Source: Teichococcus rhizosphaerae
GTDB taxonomy: Bacteria; Pseudomonadota; Alphaproteobacteria; Acetobacterales; Acetobacteraceae
Length of the DNA stretch: 64,000 nt
Direction of reading: 5' to 3'
Assembly: GCF_002631185.1 (NCBI RefSeq)
Contig: NZ_PDNU01000002.1
Coordinates: 181,011 to 245,010 of the forward strand
Shown: positions 7,683 through 17,080 of the stretch, one piece after another
How positions within the stretch are numbered: position 1 is the first letter of the stretch
How the letters are laid out: the number at the start of each line of letters is the position of its first letter
Program-made: the position numbers and the translations under genes
The notes under the pieces: model-generated
The model's input: the letters and a program-made list of their open reading frames with translations, nothing else
The model's database searches: none
Told to the model about the DNA's origin: nothing

Positions 7683-9113
7683 TCAGACGGAGTAGTACAT
7701 CTCGAACTCGACCGGGTGCGGGGTGTGCTCGAAGCGATACACATCCTGCCACTTCAGCTCGATGTAGCTCTCGATCTGGTCCTTGGAGAACACGTCGCCC
7801 GCGAGCAGGTACTCGTGGTCGGCGGCGAGGGACTCCAGCGCCTCGCGCAGCGAGCCGCACACCGTCGGGATGCCCTTCAGCTCCTCGGGCGGCAGGTCGT
7901 ACAGATCCTTGTCCATGGCTTCGCCTGGATGGATCTTGTTCTTGATGCCGTCGAGGCCGGCCATCAGCATGGCGGCGAAGGCCAGGTAGGGGTTGGCGGT
8001 CGGGTCGGGGAAGCGGACCTCGACGCGCTTGGCCTTCGGGCTCGTCGCGTAGGGGATGCGGCAGGAGGCGGAGCGGTTGCGGGCGGAATAGGCCAGCAGC
8101 ACCGGCGCCTCGAAGCCCGGGATCAGGCGCTTGTAGGAGTTCGTGCTGGGATTGGTGAAGGCGTTCAGCGACTTGGCGTGCTTGATGATGCCGCCGATGT
8201 AGTAGAGCGCGTAGTCGGACAGGTCGGCATAGCCGTTGCCCGCGAAGAGCGGCTTGCCGGCCTTCCAGATCGACTGGTGGACGTGCATGCCCGAGCCGTT
8301 GTCGCCATAGATCGGCTTCGGCATGAAGGTCGCGGTCTTGCCGTAGCTGTGCGCGACGTTGTGGATCACATACTTGTAGATCTGCATGTGGTCCGCATGC
8401 CGCACCAGCGGGCCGAAGCGGGTGCCCAGCTCGTGCTGCGACTGCGCCACCTCGTGGTGGTGCTTCTCGCCGGCCACGCCCATCTCGATCATGGTGGACA
8501 GCATCTCGGCGCGCAGGTCGACCTCGCTGTCGACCGGGTTCACCGGGAAGTAGCCGCCCTTCACCAGCGGGCGGTGGCCCATGTTGCCCTCGGGGTAGTC
8601 CTTCAGGCTGGAGCCAGGACCCTCGATGCTGTCGAGCTGGTAGATGCCGTAATTGCCGCCCGTGCCGAACTTCACGTTGTCGAAGATGAAGAACTCGGCC
8701 TCGGCGCCGAAGAGCGCGGCGTCGCCGATGCCGGTCGAGGCGACATAGGCCTCGGCCTTCTTGGCGGTGGAGCGCGGGTCGCGGCTATAGGCCTGGCCGG
8801 TCGAGGGCTCGATGATGTCGCAGAACAGGATCAGCTGCGGCTTGGCCGCGAACGGGTCCATGCACGCGGATTCCGCATCCGGCATCAGGATCATGTCGGA
8901 CTCGTTGATCGCCTTCCAGCCGGCGATGGAGGAGCCATCGAACATGATGCCGTCGGTGAACATCTCCTCCTCGACGGTGGAGACGTGCTGCGCGGTGTGG
9001 TGCCACTTGCCGCGCGGGTCCGTGAAGCGGAAATCCACGTACTCGACGCTGTTCTCCTTGATCATCTCCATGACCTTGGAGACGGCGCTGGGCGCTGCGG
9101 TCTTCTTCGCCAT
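7683..9113 (-). CDS. glnA: Glutamine synthetase type I
   Basis: A 476-residue GSI that makes glutamine from glutamate, ammonia and ATP; the active enzyme is a cytosolic dodecamer. The N-terminal beta-grasp ends in [14 protein letters not shown]. Active-site segments are [29 protein letters not shown] and the [10 protein letters not shown] loop. The tyrosine of [10 protein letters not shown] corresponds to the adenylylation site, so it is the GlnE-regulated subtype. I start at [13 protein letters not shown]; the eleven extra residues upstream are not conserved. It follows glnB on the same strand, with 178 bases between, the usual alphaproteobacterial order. A TATAAA box near 9155-9160 suggests it also has its own promoter. 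Confidence 0.97.
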   Translation of the reverse strand: MAKKTAAPSAVSKVMEMIKENSVEYVDFRFTDPRGKWHHTAQHVSTVEEEMFTDGIMFDGSSIAGWKAINESDMILMPDAESACMDPFAAKPQLILFCDIIEPSTGQAYSRDPRSTAKKAEAYVASTGIGDAALFGAEAEFFIFDNVKFGTGGNYGIYQLDSIEGPGSSLKDYPEGNMGHRPLVKGGYFPVNPVDSEVDLRAEMLSTMIEMGVAGEKHHHEVAQSQHELGTRFGPLVRHADHMQIYKYVIHNVAHSYGKTATFMPKPIYGDNGSGMHVHQSIWKAGKPLFAGNGYADLSDYALYYIGGIIKHAKSLNAFTNPSTNSYKRLIPGFEAPVLLAYSARNRSASCRIPYATSPKAKRVEVRFPDPTANPYLAFAAMLMAGLDGIKNKIHPGEAMDKDLYDLPPEELKGIPTVCGSLREALESLAADHEYLLAGDVFSKDQIESYIELKWQDVYRFEHTPHPVEFEMYYSV

Positions 9114-9154
9114 CGTGTGCGGTCCTGTTCCCCTAACGACACTCATCGTCGGTA

Positions 9155-9160
9155 TTTATA
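9155..9160 (-). promoter_or_regulatory. Possible -10 box of a glnA promoter
   Basis: TATAAA on the minus strand, about 40 bases before the glnA start, stands out in an otherwise GC-rich gap between glnB and glnA. I cannot find a good -35 partner and no clear sigma-54 -24/-12 pair, so this rests on the -10 element alone. Confidence 0.35.
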
Positions 9161-9291
9161 GAACGGGCCGGGGTGCTCCCCCGCCCCGCCTGGCCATGGG
9201 CGCGCCGCTCGCGCGCCCGCCGGCCTGCGCTATGCCGGCCCACCCGCCGCGCCTGGAGCCAGGCCGGCGGCGGAGGCCGGAATTCCCACGG

Positions 9292-10012
<721 letters not shown>

Positions 10013-11206
10013 ATGAAGCCGCAGAACGACCTGCTCTCCGCGACCGGTACCACCGTGTTCACCGTCATGTCGGCGCTCGCCACGCAGCATGGCGCCATCA
10101 ATCTCGGGCAGGGCTTCCCGGACTACGAAGGGCCGGAGGACGTGGTGCGCGCCGCCGCCGACGCGCTGCTTGACCACCGCAACCAGTACCCGCCGCTGAC
10201 CGGCCTGCCCGAGCTGCGCCAGGCCGTGGCCGCGGCGAATCGCCGCTTCTACGGGCTGGAGGTGGACCCCGATTCGGAGGTGATCGTCACCTCCGGCGCC
10301 ACCGAGGCGCTGACCGCCTGCCTGATGGCCGTGCTCAACCCCGGCGACGAGGTTGTGCTGCTGGAGCCGCTCTACGACATCTACCTGCCGCTGGTGAAGC
10401 TGCTGGGGGGCGTGCCGAAGCTGGTCCGCCTCAGCCCGCCGAAATGGGAGCTGCCGCGCGCCGAGCTGGCCGCCGCCTTCGGCCCGAAGACCAAGGCGAT
10501 CCTGTTCAACTCGCCGATGAACCCGGCGAGCAAGGTGTTCACCGCCGCCGAGCTGGCCTTCATCGCCGAGCTGTGCCAGCGCCACGACACCTATGCCGTG
10601 TGCGACGAGGTGTATGAGCACCTCACCTTCGATGGCTGGAAGCACATCCCGCTGATGACCCTGCCGGGCATGCGGGAGCGCTGCATGCGGATCGGCTCGG
10701 CCGGCAAGACCTTCAGCCTGACCGGGTGGAAGGTGGGCTACATCACCGCCGACCGCAGCCTCGCGCCCAACGTGGCCAAGGCGCACCAGCACCTCACCTT
10801 CACCACCGCGCCCAACCTGCAGCGCGCCGTGGCGGTGGGGCTGTCCAAGGACGACGCCTATTTCGAGAGCCTGTCCACCGAGCTGCAGGCCCGGCGGGAC
10901 CGGCTGGCCGAGGGGCTGGCGGCCTTGGGCTTCGGCGTGCTGCCCGCGCGCGGCAGCTACTTCATCACCGCCGACTTCACCCCGCTCGGCTTCGCGGGCG
11001 ACGACGTCGCCTTCTGCCGGCACCTGACCGAGGTGGCCAAGGTGACGGCCATCCCGGTGTCCGCCTTCTATCCGGGCCCGGACGCGCCGCGGCACTTCGT
11101 CCGCTTCGCCTTCTGCAAGAGGATGGAGGTGCTGGAGGAGGCGCTTTCGCGGCTTGCCGCCTGGAAGGCGCAGCACGGCCCGGCGAGCCTCGCCGCGGCC
11201 GGCTGA
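10013..11206 (+). CDS. Class I/II PLP-dependent aminotransferase (MccB/YbdL-like)
   Basis: A 397-residue fold-type I aminotransferase. The N-terminal INLGQGFPDYEGPEDV and the YPPLTGLPELRQAVA segments are typical of the kynurenine/methionine aminotransferase group. The PLP lysine lies in SAGKTFSLTGWKVGY. NSPMNPASKVFT holds the usual Asn-Pro, and the final ligand region is HFVRFAFCKR. It transfers amino groups from an amino acid to a 2-oxo acid; methionine, aromatic amino acids or kynurenine are plausible donors, but specificity cannot be read. The ATG at MKPQNDLL is chosen because the upstream frame is unrelated to the family. It stands alone, convergent with the tct operon. Confidence 0.88.
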   Translation: MKPQNDLLSATGTTVFTVMSALATQHGAINLGQGFPDYEGPEDVVRAAADALLDHRNQYPPLTGLPELRQAVAAANRRFYGLEVDPDSEVIVTSGATEALTACLMAVLNPGDEVVLLEPLYDIYLPLVKLLGGVPKLVRLSPPKWELPRAELAAAFGPKTKAILFNSPMNPASKVFTAAELAFIAELCQRHDTYAVCDEVYEHLTFDGWKHIPLMTLPGMRERCMRIGSAGKTFSLTGWKVGYITADRSLAPNVAKAHQHLTFTTAPNLQRAVAVGLSKDDAYFESLSTELQARRDRLAEGLAALGFGVLPARGSYFITADFTPLGFAGDDVAFCRHLTEVAKVTAIPVSAFYPGPDAPRHFVRFAFCKRMEVLEEALSRLAAWKAQHGPASLAAAG

Positions 11207-11215
11207 AGGAGGCCC

Positions 11216-11249
11216 GGCGGGCGGGGTCCTTTGCAGGGCCCCGCCCGCC
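11216..11249. terminator. GC hairpin between convergent genes
   Basis: A perfect eleven-base stem (GGCGGGCGGGG and its complement) with a twelve-base loop lies between the aminotransferase stop and the tctA stop. It lacks a T-run and could act for either direction. Confidence 0.5.
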
Positions 11250-11253
11250 GCCC

Positions 11254-12756
11254 TCAGGCGGCGCGCTTCTCGGTTGCGCCGCGCAGCCGCGCCTGCAGCC
11301 GCATGATCCAGGGCGCGGCCAGCCCCGCCACGGTGATGCCGATCAGCAGCAGGGCGATGGGGCGGCCCAGGAAGCCCAGCACCCAGCCATCCTGGAAGAT
11401 CAGCAGGGACTGCTTGAGCGATTCCTCCAGCAGCGAGCCCAGCACCAGCCCCATCACCAGCGGTGCCGGCGAGAAGCCGTGGCGGCGGAACAGCAGCCCC
11501 ACCACGCCGAAGAACAGCATGAGGTAGACCTCGCCCATCGACTGGTTCGGCCCATAGGCCCCGATCACGGACAGGACGAAGACGGTCGGCCACAGCAGCG
11601 CCGGCGGCACCATGCTGATGCGGGCGAACAGCTTCGCCGAATAGAGGCCCAGCACCAGGTAGATCAGGTTCGCCGCCAGCATCGAGGCGAAGACGGCGTA
11701 GAGCAGCGTCGGCTGCTCGTTGAACAGGTGCGGGCCCGGCCGCACGCCCTGCACCACCAGCGCCGCCAGCATGATGGCGGTGGTGGAGCTGCCGGGGATG
11801 CCCAGCGCCAGGGTGGGCACCATGGCGCCGCCCACGGCCGAGTTGTTGGCCGCCTCCGGCCCGGCCACGCCCTCGATGGAGCCCTGGCCGAACTCGTGCT
11901 TGTGCTTCGACCAGCGGCGCGTCTCGTTATAGGCCACCAGCGCGGCGGTGGTGGCGCCCAGCGCCGGCAGCGCGCCGATGAAGGTGCCGAGGCCGCTGCC
12001 GAGCCAGATGCTGCGGGCGCATTTGCGGAACTCCGCCATGCCGGGGATGCGCACGGTGTCCAGCTTCAGCAGCTTGCCCAGCGTGTGCTGGCGGCTCGCC
12101 TGGTCGAACATCTCGGCCAGGGCGAAGAGCCCGATCAGCACGGGCACGAAGCCGATGCCGTCGGTCAGGTCGTAAAAGCCGAAGGTGAAGCGCTCGACGC
12201 CCGTGGTGAGGTCGATGCCGACGGTGGCCAGCGCCACGCCGAAGGCGGCGGCGATGAGGTTCTTGAGCGGAGAGTCGCCGCCCACCGCCGCGCACATGGA
12301 AAGGCCGAACAGCGCCAGGGCGAAATATTCGGGCGGGCCGAAGTTATAGGCCGCGCGCGCCAGCAGCGGCGCCGCCACGATCATGACGATGACGCTGAAG
12401 ATGCCGCCAATGGCGCTGGCCACGGCGGAGATGCCGAGCGCCAGCCCCGCCTCGCCCTTCTCGGCCATCTTGTAGCCCTCGAGCGCCGTGGCCGAGGCCG
12501 AGGGGTCGCCCGGCGTGTTGACCAGGATGGCGGTGATCGAGCCGCCGAAATTGGCGCCGCAATACACCGCGCCCATGAAGGCGAGCGAGGCGACGGGGCT
12601 GATGCCGATGGTCAGCGGCAGCAGCAGCGCGAGCGTCGTGCTGCCGCCGATGCCCGGCAGGGCGCCCACGAACACGCCCAGCAGCGTGCCCGCGACCGTC
12701 ATGCCGAGGATGAAGGGGTCGGCCAGAACCATCATGCCGCCCAGGAAGGCTTCCAT
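11254..12756 (-). CDS. tctA: Tripartite tricarboxylate transporter large membrane subunit TctA
   Basis: A 500-residue inner-membrane protein, the large channel subunit of a TTT-family secondary transporter driven by ion gradient and served by a periplasmic Bug receptor. Typical TctA segments are GALPGIGGSTTLALLLPLT near the N-terminus, NFGGSITAILVNTPGDPSASATALEGY, and the repeat-related GGAMVPTLALGIPGSSTTAIML. I choose the ATG preceded by GGAGG, giving MEAFLGGMM; the much longer open frame above it runs antiparallel through tctB and is spurious. It is the last gene of tctC-tctB-tctA. Substrate is a carboxylate of unknown identity. Confidence 0.93.
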   Translation of the reverse strand: MEAFLGGMMVLADPFILGMTVAGTLLGVFVGALPGIGGSTTLALLLPLTIGISPVASLAFMGAVYCGANFGGSITAILVNTPGDPSASATALEGYKMAEKGEAGLALGISAVASAIGGIFSVIVMIVAAPLLARAAYNFGPPEYFALALFGLSMCAAVGGDSPLKNLIAAAFGVALATVGIDLTTGVERFTFGFYDLTDGIGFVPVLIGLFALAEMFDQASRQHTLGKLLKLDTVRIPGMAEFRKCARSIWLGSGLGTFIGALPALGATTAALVAYNETRRWSKHKHEFGQGSIEGVAGPEAANNSAVGGAMVPTLALGIPGSSTTAIMLAALVVQGVRPGPHLFNEQPTLLYAVFASMLAANLIYLVLGLYSAKLFARISMVPPALLWPTVFVLSVIGAYGPNQSMGEVYLMLFFGVVGLLFRRHGFSPAPLVMGLVLGSLLEESLKQSLLIFQDGWVLGFLGRPIALLLIGITVAGLAAPWIMRLQARLRGATEKRAA

Positions 12757-12772
12757 GGCGTGTCGCCTCCGC

Positions 12773-13249
12773 TCAGTTGAACAGCATCTCGCCGAGCATG
12801 CCGCCCGGCAGGCCCAGGCCGAACACCCGGACGAAGAGCAGCCACAGGCAGAGCACCACGCCGCCCGCGCTGAGCAGCAGCACGCCGACCCGCCGCTCGC
12901 CCCAGAGCCAGCCGACGCCGACCATGAACAGGAACATGGCGGGCAGCATGCCCACCACCGCCATCGCCGCGAGGAAGCCGAGACAGGCGGCGAAGGTGGC
13001 CCAGCCGCAGCCATTGACGGCGGGCAGCTCCTCCTCCTCCGCCGGGGCGGGCCGCAGCGCCAGCATCACCGCCAGCAGCAGGATGACGGCGCCCACGAGG
13101 CGCGGGAACTCGCTGGCGCCCAGCCCCTCCATCAGCGCCAGCGGCACCGCCTCGAAGCTGAAGGTGCCGGCCAGGAAGGCAAGGGCGAGCCCGGCCACGA
13201 CCAGCGCCACGCGCCGGTCCCGCCACAGGAAGGGAGCGGGGCGGCTCAT
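12773..13249 (-). CDS. tctB: Tripartite tricarboxylate transporter small membrane subunit TctB
   Basis: A 158-residue protein with about four hydrophobic segments and an acidic linker (PAPAEEEELP), the small TctB subunit. Its start ATG overlaps the TGA of tctC by four bases (ATGA), and it lies 16 bases before tctA. The segment VPLALMEGLGASEFPRLVGAVILLL is characteristic of the family. It pairs with TctA in the inner membrane; its exact mechanical role in transport is not well established. Confidence 0.88.
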   Translation of the reverse strand: MSRPAPFLWRDRRVALVVAGLALAFLAGTFSFEAVPLALMEGLGASEFPRLVGAVILLLAVMLALRPAPAEEEELPAVNGCGWATFAACLGFLAAMAVVGMLPAMFLFMVGVGWLWGERRVGVLLLSAGGVVLCLWLLFVRVFGLGLPGGMLGEMLFN

Positions 13250-14241
13250 CGCGCCAGCCCCAGCTCGGCCAGCGCCTCGCGGCTCAGCGACTGGTACTCG
13301 GCCAGCTGCCGCGCCCAGATCTCGGCGCCGGCGGCGCTGCCGGCGGCCTGGCCGGAGCTGGTGAGGTAGTTGCGGTAGGCGGGCGTCCGCATGGCGCGCA
13401 GCACCCCGTCCCGCAGCCTCGCCACCCGGTCCTCCGGCGTGCCCTTCAGCACGCAGTAGCCCCGCGCCACCATGGCGGAGAAGTCGATGCCGCTCTCCTT
13501 AGCGGTCGGCGTGTCCGGCAGGGCGGCGAGCCGCTCATCGGCCAGCACCAGCAGGGGCAGCACCTCGCCGGCGGTGATCTGCGCCTCGGCCTCGGCATAG
13601 TTCAGCACGCCGAGCTCGACATTGCCGCCGACGAGGTTCACCACGATGTCGCCGCCGCCACGGAAGGGCACGGCCGAGAGCTGCCGCAGCCCGGCCGCCC
13701 GGGCGAAGCCGAAGCTCGTCACATGGTCCAGGCTGCCCACCGCCGTGACGCCGATCTTCAGCGAGCGGTCCCCGCCCTGCTCGCGCAGCGCCGCGACCGA
13801 GGCCAGCGGGCCGCCGGCGCGCACCATCACCACCTGCGCGTCCGCCGTGCCGCGCGCGATGGGCACGAGGTCGTCGAACTGCGCCGGCAGGCGCATGCGC
13901 AGCATGGTCAGGATGTGGCTCTGCGTCACCAGCAGCAGGGTGTGGCCATCCCTGGGCTTGCTGGCGGCATAGGCGATGGCCGCGGCGCCGCTGCCGCCCG
14001 TCTTGTTCACCACCGTCATGTCGCCGCCCAGCTCGGCCGGCGCCTGCATCATCATCATCCGCGCGGTGATGTCGGTGCCGCCGCCGACGCCGGCATGCGT
14101 CACCACCTCGATCGGGCGCTGCGGAAAGGCCACGGCCCGGGCAGGGCGGATGAAGGGCATGGCGAGCAGCCCCCCGCCCAGGCCTGAGAGCAGGGTGCGG
14201 CGGCGCCAGCCGGAGCCTTTCGGGGCTTCCATCTTGTCCAT
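13246..14241 (-). CDS. tctC: Tripartite tricarboxylate transporter substrate-binding protein (Bug family)
   Basis: A 331-residue periplasmic binding protein of the Bug/TctC family. A basic N-terminus with RRRTLLSGLGGGLLAMPF is a likely Tat signal peptide, followed by RPIEVVTHAGVGGGTDITAR, the first binding-site region. The interior KPRDGHTLLLVTQSH and the end part ESGIDFSAMVARG also fit. It is expected to capture a carboxylated organic acid and deliver it to TctAB, which are encoded directly downstream with overlap. An AGGAAG sequence precedes the ATG. A factor-independent terminator upstream isolates this operon from the second Bug gene. Confidence 0.9.
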   Translation of the reverse strand: MDKMEAPKGSGWRRRTLLSGLGGGLLAMPFIRPARAVAFPQRPIEVVTHAGVGGGTDITARMMMMQAPAELGGDMTVVNKTGGSGAAAIAYAASKPRDGHTLLLVTQSHILTMLRMRLPAQFDDLVPIARGTADAQVVMVRAGGPLASVAALREQGGDRSLKIGVTAVGSLDHVTSFGFARAAGLRQLSAVPFRGGGDIVVNLVGGNVELGVLNYAEAEAQITAGEVLPLLVLADERLAALPDTPTAKESGIDFSAMVARGYCVLKGTPEDRVARLRDGVLRAMRTPAYRNYLTSSGQAAGSAAGAEIWARQLAEYQSLSREALAELGLAR

Positions 14242-14348
14242 TCTTCCTCCTCGGCCCCGCCACGTCGGCCGCGCGGCTGTGGACCTTCATGTCCCGTCGG
14301 GGCGCAGCCTGTCGCCCCAGACATTAAACTGTCAACACTTGACCGGCC

Positions 14349-14384
14349 AAAAAGGCCGCGGCCCCTTTCCAGGGGACCGCGGCC
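14349..14384 (-). terminator. Factor-independent terminator after the SDR-RraA-Bug operon
   Basis: On the minus strand, an eight-base plus four-base GC stem with one bulged base and a six-base loop is followed by five T residues. This is the best canonical terminator in this part of the window. It lies 12 bases past the stop of the second Bug gene. Confidence 0.85.
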
Positions 14385-14396
14385 CCGCCGGCGCCG

Positions 14397-15368
14397 CTAC
14401 TGGTCGCGCCAGGGCTTGCGGGCCCACATCTCCTTCAGCCGCGCGTCGAGGCCGAGCACGGCCTGCCGGTACTCGTCGCCCACCATGCCCTTCACCGGCA
14501 GCGCCAGCCGCTCGGCATCGGCGAGGAACTGCGGGTCGGACAGCGCGGCGCGGAAGGCGGCCACCAGCTTCTGCTGGGCCTCCTGCGGCATCCCTGGCGG
14601 CGCCACGATGCCGCGCTGCGCGCCGGCCACCACCTTGACGCCCTGCTCCGTCAGCGTGGCCACGTCCGGCAGCGACGGGTCGCGCCGCGCGCCGGCCTGC
14701 GCCAGGCAGCGGAAGCGTCCATCGCGGTAGCCGGGACCACCCTCGCTGACGTTGAAGCAGCCGACATCGACATGCCCGCCCAGCACCGCGGTCTGCAACG
14801 GCGCGGCGCCGTTGAATGGCACGTGGCTGAAGCGCACGTCCGGCACCGCCTGCTCCACCTCCAGCATCACCAGGTGGTCGTCCGAGCCGATGCCGGTGGT
14901 GCCGAAGCTGAGGCCGCCCGGATCCTTCCTTGCCCGCTCCAGCAGGTCCTGCAGGGACTTGATGGGGGAGTCGGTCTTCACCCACAGCCCGCCCGGATCG
15001 TCCACCACATTGGCGATGTAGGTGAACTCCTCGACCTTGTAGCGGACCGGCCGCTCGAAGGGGATGGTCATCAGGGCGGGCGAGGTGACGGCGCCCAGGA
15101 CATAGCCGTCCGGCCGGGCGTTGAACGTCGCTTCCATGCCGATCTGGCTGCCCGCGCCCGGGCGGTTCTCCACGATGAAGGTGGCGCCCGGCAGGTGGCG
15201 CTGCACATGCGGCAGGATCACGCGCGCCATCTGGTCCACGCCGCCTCCGGGCGGAAAGGGCACGTAGACGACGATGGGCCGCTCGGCGGGCCAGGACTGG
15301 GCCTGGACGGGGCGCGCGGCCAGCGCCGCCACGCCCAGCGCGGCGAGGCCGCGGCGGGTGATGGTCAT
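14397..15368 (-). CDS. Second Bug-family tricarboxylate-type binding protein
   Basis: A 323-residue periplasmic receptor of the Bug family with a Tat-like start (MTITRRGLAALGVAALAARP) ending near VQAQS. Binding-site hallmarks are VVYVPFPPGGGVDQMAR, VENRPGAGSQIGMEA and LSFGTTGIGSDDHLVM. It has no membrane subunits beside it in its own operon; it follows an SDR and an RraA-type aldolase. It may use TctAB encoded next door, or be an orphan receptor as is common for Bug proteins. The operon partners suggest its ligand is the organic acid that these enzymes degrade. A strong terminator closes the operon. Confidence 0.9.
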   Translation of the reverse strand: MTITRRGLAALGVAALAARPVQAQSWPAERPIVVYVPFPPGGGVDQMARVILPHVQRHLPGATFIVENRPGAGSQIGMEATFNARPDGYVLGAVTSPALMTIPFERPVRYKVEEFTYIANVVDDPGGLWVKTDSPIKSLQDLLERARKDPGGLSFGTTGIGSDDHLVMLEVEQAVPDVRFSHVPFNGAAPLQTAVLGGHVDVGCFNVSEGGPGYRDGRFRCLAQAGARRDPSLPDVATLTEQGVKVVAGAQRGIVAPPGMPQEAQQKLVAAFRAALSDPQFLADAERLALPVKGMVGDEYRQAVLGLDARLKEMWARKPWRDQ

Positions 15369-15443
15369 GTCTTCTTGTCTCCTTCCTCCCGTTCCCTCTG
15401 GTGCCCGCCCCCTCTTGGCGGAGGGCGGAGCACCGGGGCGGGC

Positions 15444-16163
15444 TCAGATCTTCTTGCGGCTCGCCTCGTAGCGCGCCTTGTTCTCGGCGTTCGGCGGATA
15501 CAGGCCGGGCAGCGAGGCGCCCTGCTCCACCTCGCCCATGATCCAGCTTTCCTGCGCCTCCTGCTCGGCGGCGAGGTCGGCCACCTCGTCCACCAGCGCG
15601 GACGGGATCAGCACGGCGCCGTCGTCATCGACCACGACCACGTCGTTCGGGAACACGGCGACGCCGCCGCAGCCCACCGGCTCCTGCCAGTTGATGAAGG
15701 TGAGGCCGGCGACCGAGGGCGGCGCCGCGTTGCCCTGGCACCACACCGGCAGGCCGGTGCCGATGACGCCGGCGCCGTCGCGCACCACGCCATCGGTGAC
15801 CAGCGCGGCGACCTTCTTCTTCGCCATGCGGGCGCAGAGGATGTCGCCGAAGATGCCGGCATCGGTCACGCCCATGGCGTCGGCGATGACGATGACGCCC
15901 TCCGGCATCGCCTCGATGGCGGAGCGGGTGGAGATCGGGTTGGACCAGGAGGCGGGCGTCGCCAGGTCCTCGCGGGCCGGCACGAAGCGCAGCGTGAAGG
16001 CGCGGCCGACGAGGCGCGGCTGGCCCGGCTTCAGCGGGCGGGTGCCGCGCATCCACACGTTGCGCAGGCCCTTCTTCAGCAACACCGTCGTCAGCGTGGC
16101 GGTGGAGATGCCCGAGAGGGTGTCGATGATCTTCTGGTCGAGCGGCGCGACTTCGACGGACAT
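15444..16163 (-). CDS. RraA-family aldolase-like protein (HMG/CHA aldolase type)
   Basis: A 239-residue RraA-fold protein. DAMGVTDAGIFGDILCARM followed by VAALVTDGVVRDG gives the Asp-x20-Arg-Asp arrangement that binds the divalent metal and pyruvate-type substrate in 4-hydroxy-4-methyl-2-oxoglutarate / 4-carboxy-4-hydroxy-2-oxoadipate aldolases. A C-terminal NWQEPVGCGGVAVFPNDVVVVDDDG completes the fold. Such proteins are often annotated as ribonuclease E regulators, but with an SDR and a Bug receptor beside it a catabolic aldolase or decarboxylase role is more likely. It begins 11 bases after the SDR stop. Substrate is inferred, not shown. Confidence 0.85.
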   Translation of the reverse strand: MSVEVAPLDQKIIDTLSGISTATLTTVLLKKGLRNVWMRGTRPLKPGQPRLVGRAFTLRFVPAREDLATPASWSNPISTRSAIEAMPEGVIVIADAMGVTDAGIFGDILCARMAKKKVAALVTDGVVRDGAGVIGTGLPVWCQGNAAPPSVAGLTFINWQEPVGCGGVAVFPNDVVVVDDDGAVLIPSALVDEVADLAAEQEAQESWIMGEVEQGASLPGLYPPNAENKARYEASRKKI

Positions 16164-16174
16164 GGGGCGGAACC

Positions 16175-16960
16175 TCAGATGCTGGCGATCAGGCCGCCAT
16201 CCACGCGGATGACGGAGCCGTTGATGTAGGAGGCGCGGGTGGAGGCGAGGAAGGCCACGGCGTCGCCGTATTCCTGCGGCTCGCCATAGCGGCCGGCGGG
16301 GATGGAGCCGGTGCTCTCGGCCTCGACCTGCGACACGTCCCGCCCCTCGCGCTTGGCCTTCTGCTCGTCGAGGAAGCGGATGCGCGTGGTGGCGATGCGG
16401 CCGGGCAGGATGATGTTGGCGGTGATGCCGTCCCGCGCCACCTCGCGCGCGAGGGTCTTGGACCAGCCGACCAGCGTCGAGCGCAGCGCATTGGAGATGC
16501 CGAGGTTGGGGATCGGCGCCACCACGCCCGAGGAGGTGCTGGTGACGATGCGGCCCCAGCCGGCGGCCTTCATGCCCGGCAGCACGCGGTCGGTCAGCGC
16601 GATGACGGACAGCACCATGGCGTTGAAGTGCTTGGCCCACAGCGCCGGGTCCTGGCCGCCGGCCGGCGTCGGCGGCGGGCCGCCGGTGTTGTTCACCAGC
16701 ACCTGCACCGGGCCGAGTTCCGCCTCGATGCGCGCCACGTTGGTCTCGATGGCGGCGAGGTCGGCGAGATCCCAGGTCAGGCTGATCGCCTGCGCGCCGG
16801 CACCCTTCACCTCGGCCTCGATGCGCGCCAGTCCCTCGGCGCTGACATCGGCCAGCGCGAGCCTGGCACCCTCCGCCGCCAGGGAGCGGGCGATGGCGCC
16901 GCCAAGCCCTCCGCCGGCGCCCAGCACCAGCGCCACCTTGTCCTTGAGGCCCAGATCCAT
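16175..16960 (-). CDS. Atypical SDR-family oxidoreductase without YxxxK
   Basis: A 261-residue Rossmann-fold protein of the short-chain dehydrogenase superfamily. The cofactor loop reads LGAGGGLGGAIA instead of TGxxxGIG. The segment where Tyr-x-x-x-Lys should lie reads PNLGISNALRSTLVGW, with neither residue. VLVNNTGGPPP and the C-terminal INGSVIRVDGGL are normal. This fits the beta-ketoacyl-ACP-reductase-like SDR subgroup known to lack the standard tetrad. The reaction is therefore unclear. It is the first gene of the operon with RraA and the Bug receptor and faces a LysR gene across a 120-base control region. The start at MDLGLKDK fits the family. Confidence 0.85.
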   Translation of the reverse strand: MDLGLKDKVALVLGAGGGLGGAIARSLAAEGARLALADVSAEGLARIEAEVKGAGAQAISLTWDLADLAAIETNVARIEAELGPVQVLVNNTGGPPPTPAGGQDPALWAKHFNAMVLSVIALTDRVLPGMKAAGWGRIVTSTSSGVVAPIPNLGISNALRSTLVGWSKTLAREVARDGITANIILPGRIATTRIRFLDEQKAKREGRDVSQVEAESTGSIPAGRYGEPQEYGDAVAFLASTRASYINGSVIRVDGGLIASI

Positions 16961-17063
16961 CGGCCGTGTTCCTTGTGCCAGTCCATGCCGCGCTTGGCGG
17001 TGTCGGCAACCAGTCTGGCAAGGCCGGAGCAATCAGAAAACCCTTCCTTTCCTGATTTCGGAC

Positions 17064-17078
17064 GATAGGTTTCCTATC
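17064..17078. promoter_or_regulatory. Dyad GATAGG-TTT-CCTATC at the LysR start
   Basis: A perfect six-base dyad with a three-base spacer ends two bases before the LysR ATG in the divergent region to the SDR operon. LysR regulators commonly repress their own gene from sites overlapping the promoter, so this is a candidate operator. Its position so close to the ATG would also interfere with translation initiation. Confidence 0.45.
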
Positions 17079-17080
17079 CA

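Noticed and set aside
7488..9161. A 557-codon plus-strand frame opposite glnA
   Set aside because: Composed of His/Arg/Val/Ala-rich antisense sequence; glnA on the other strand is certain.
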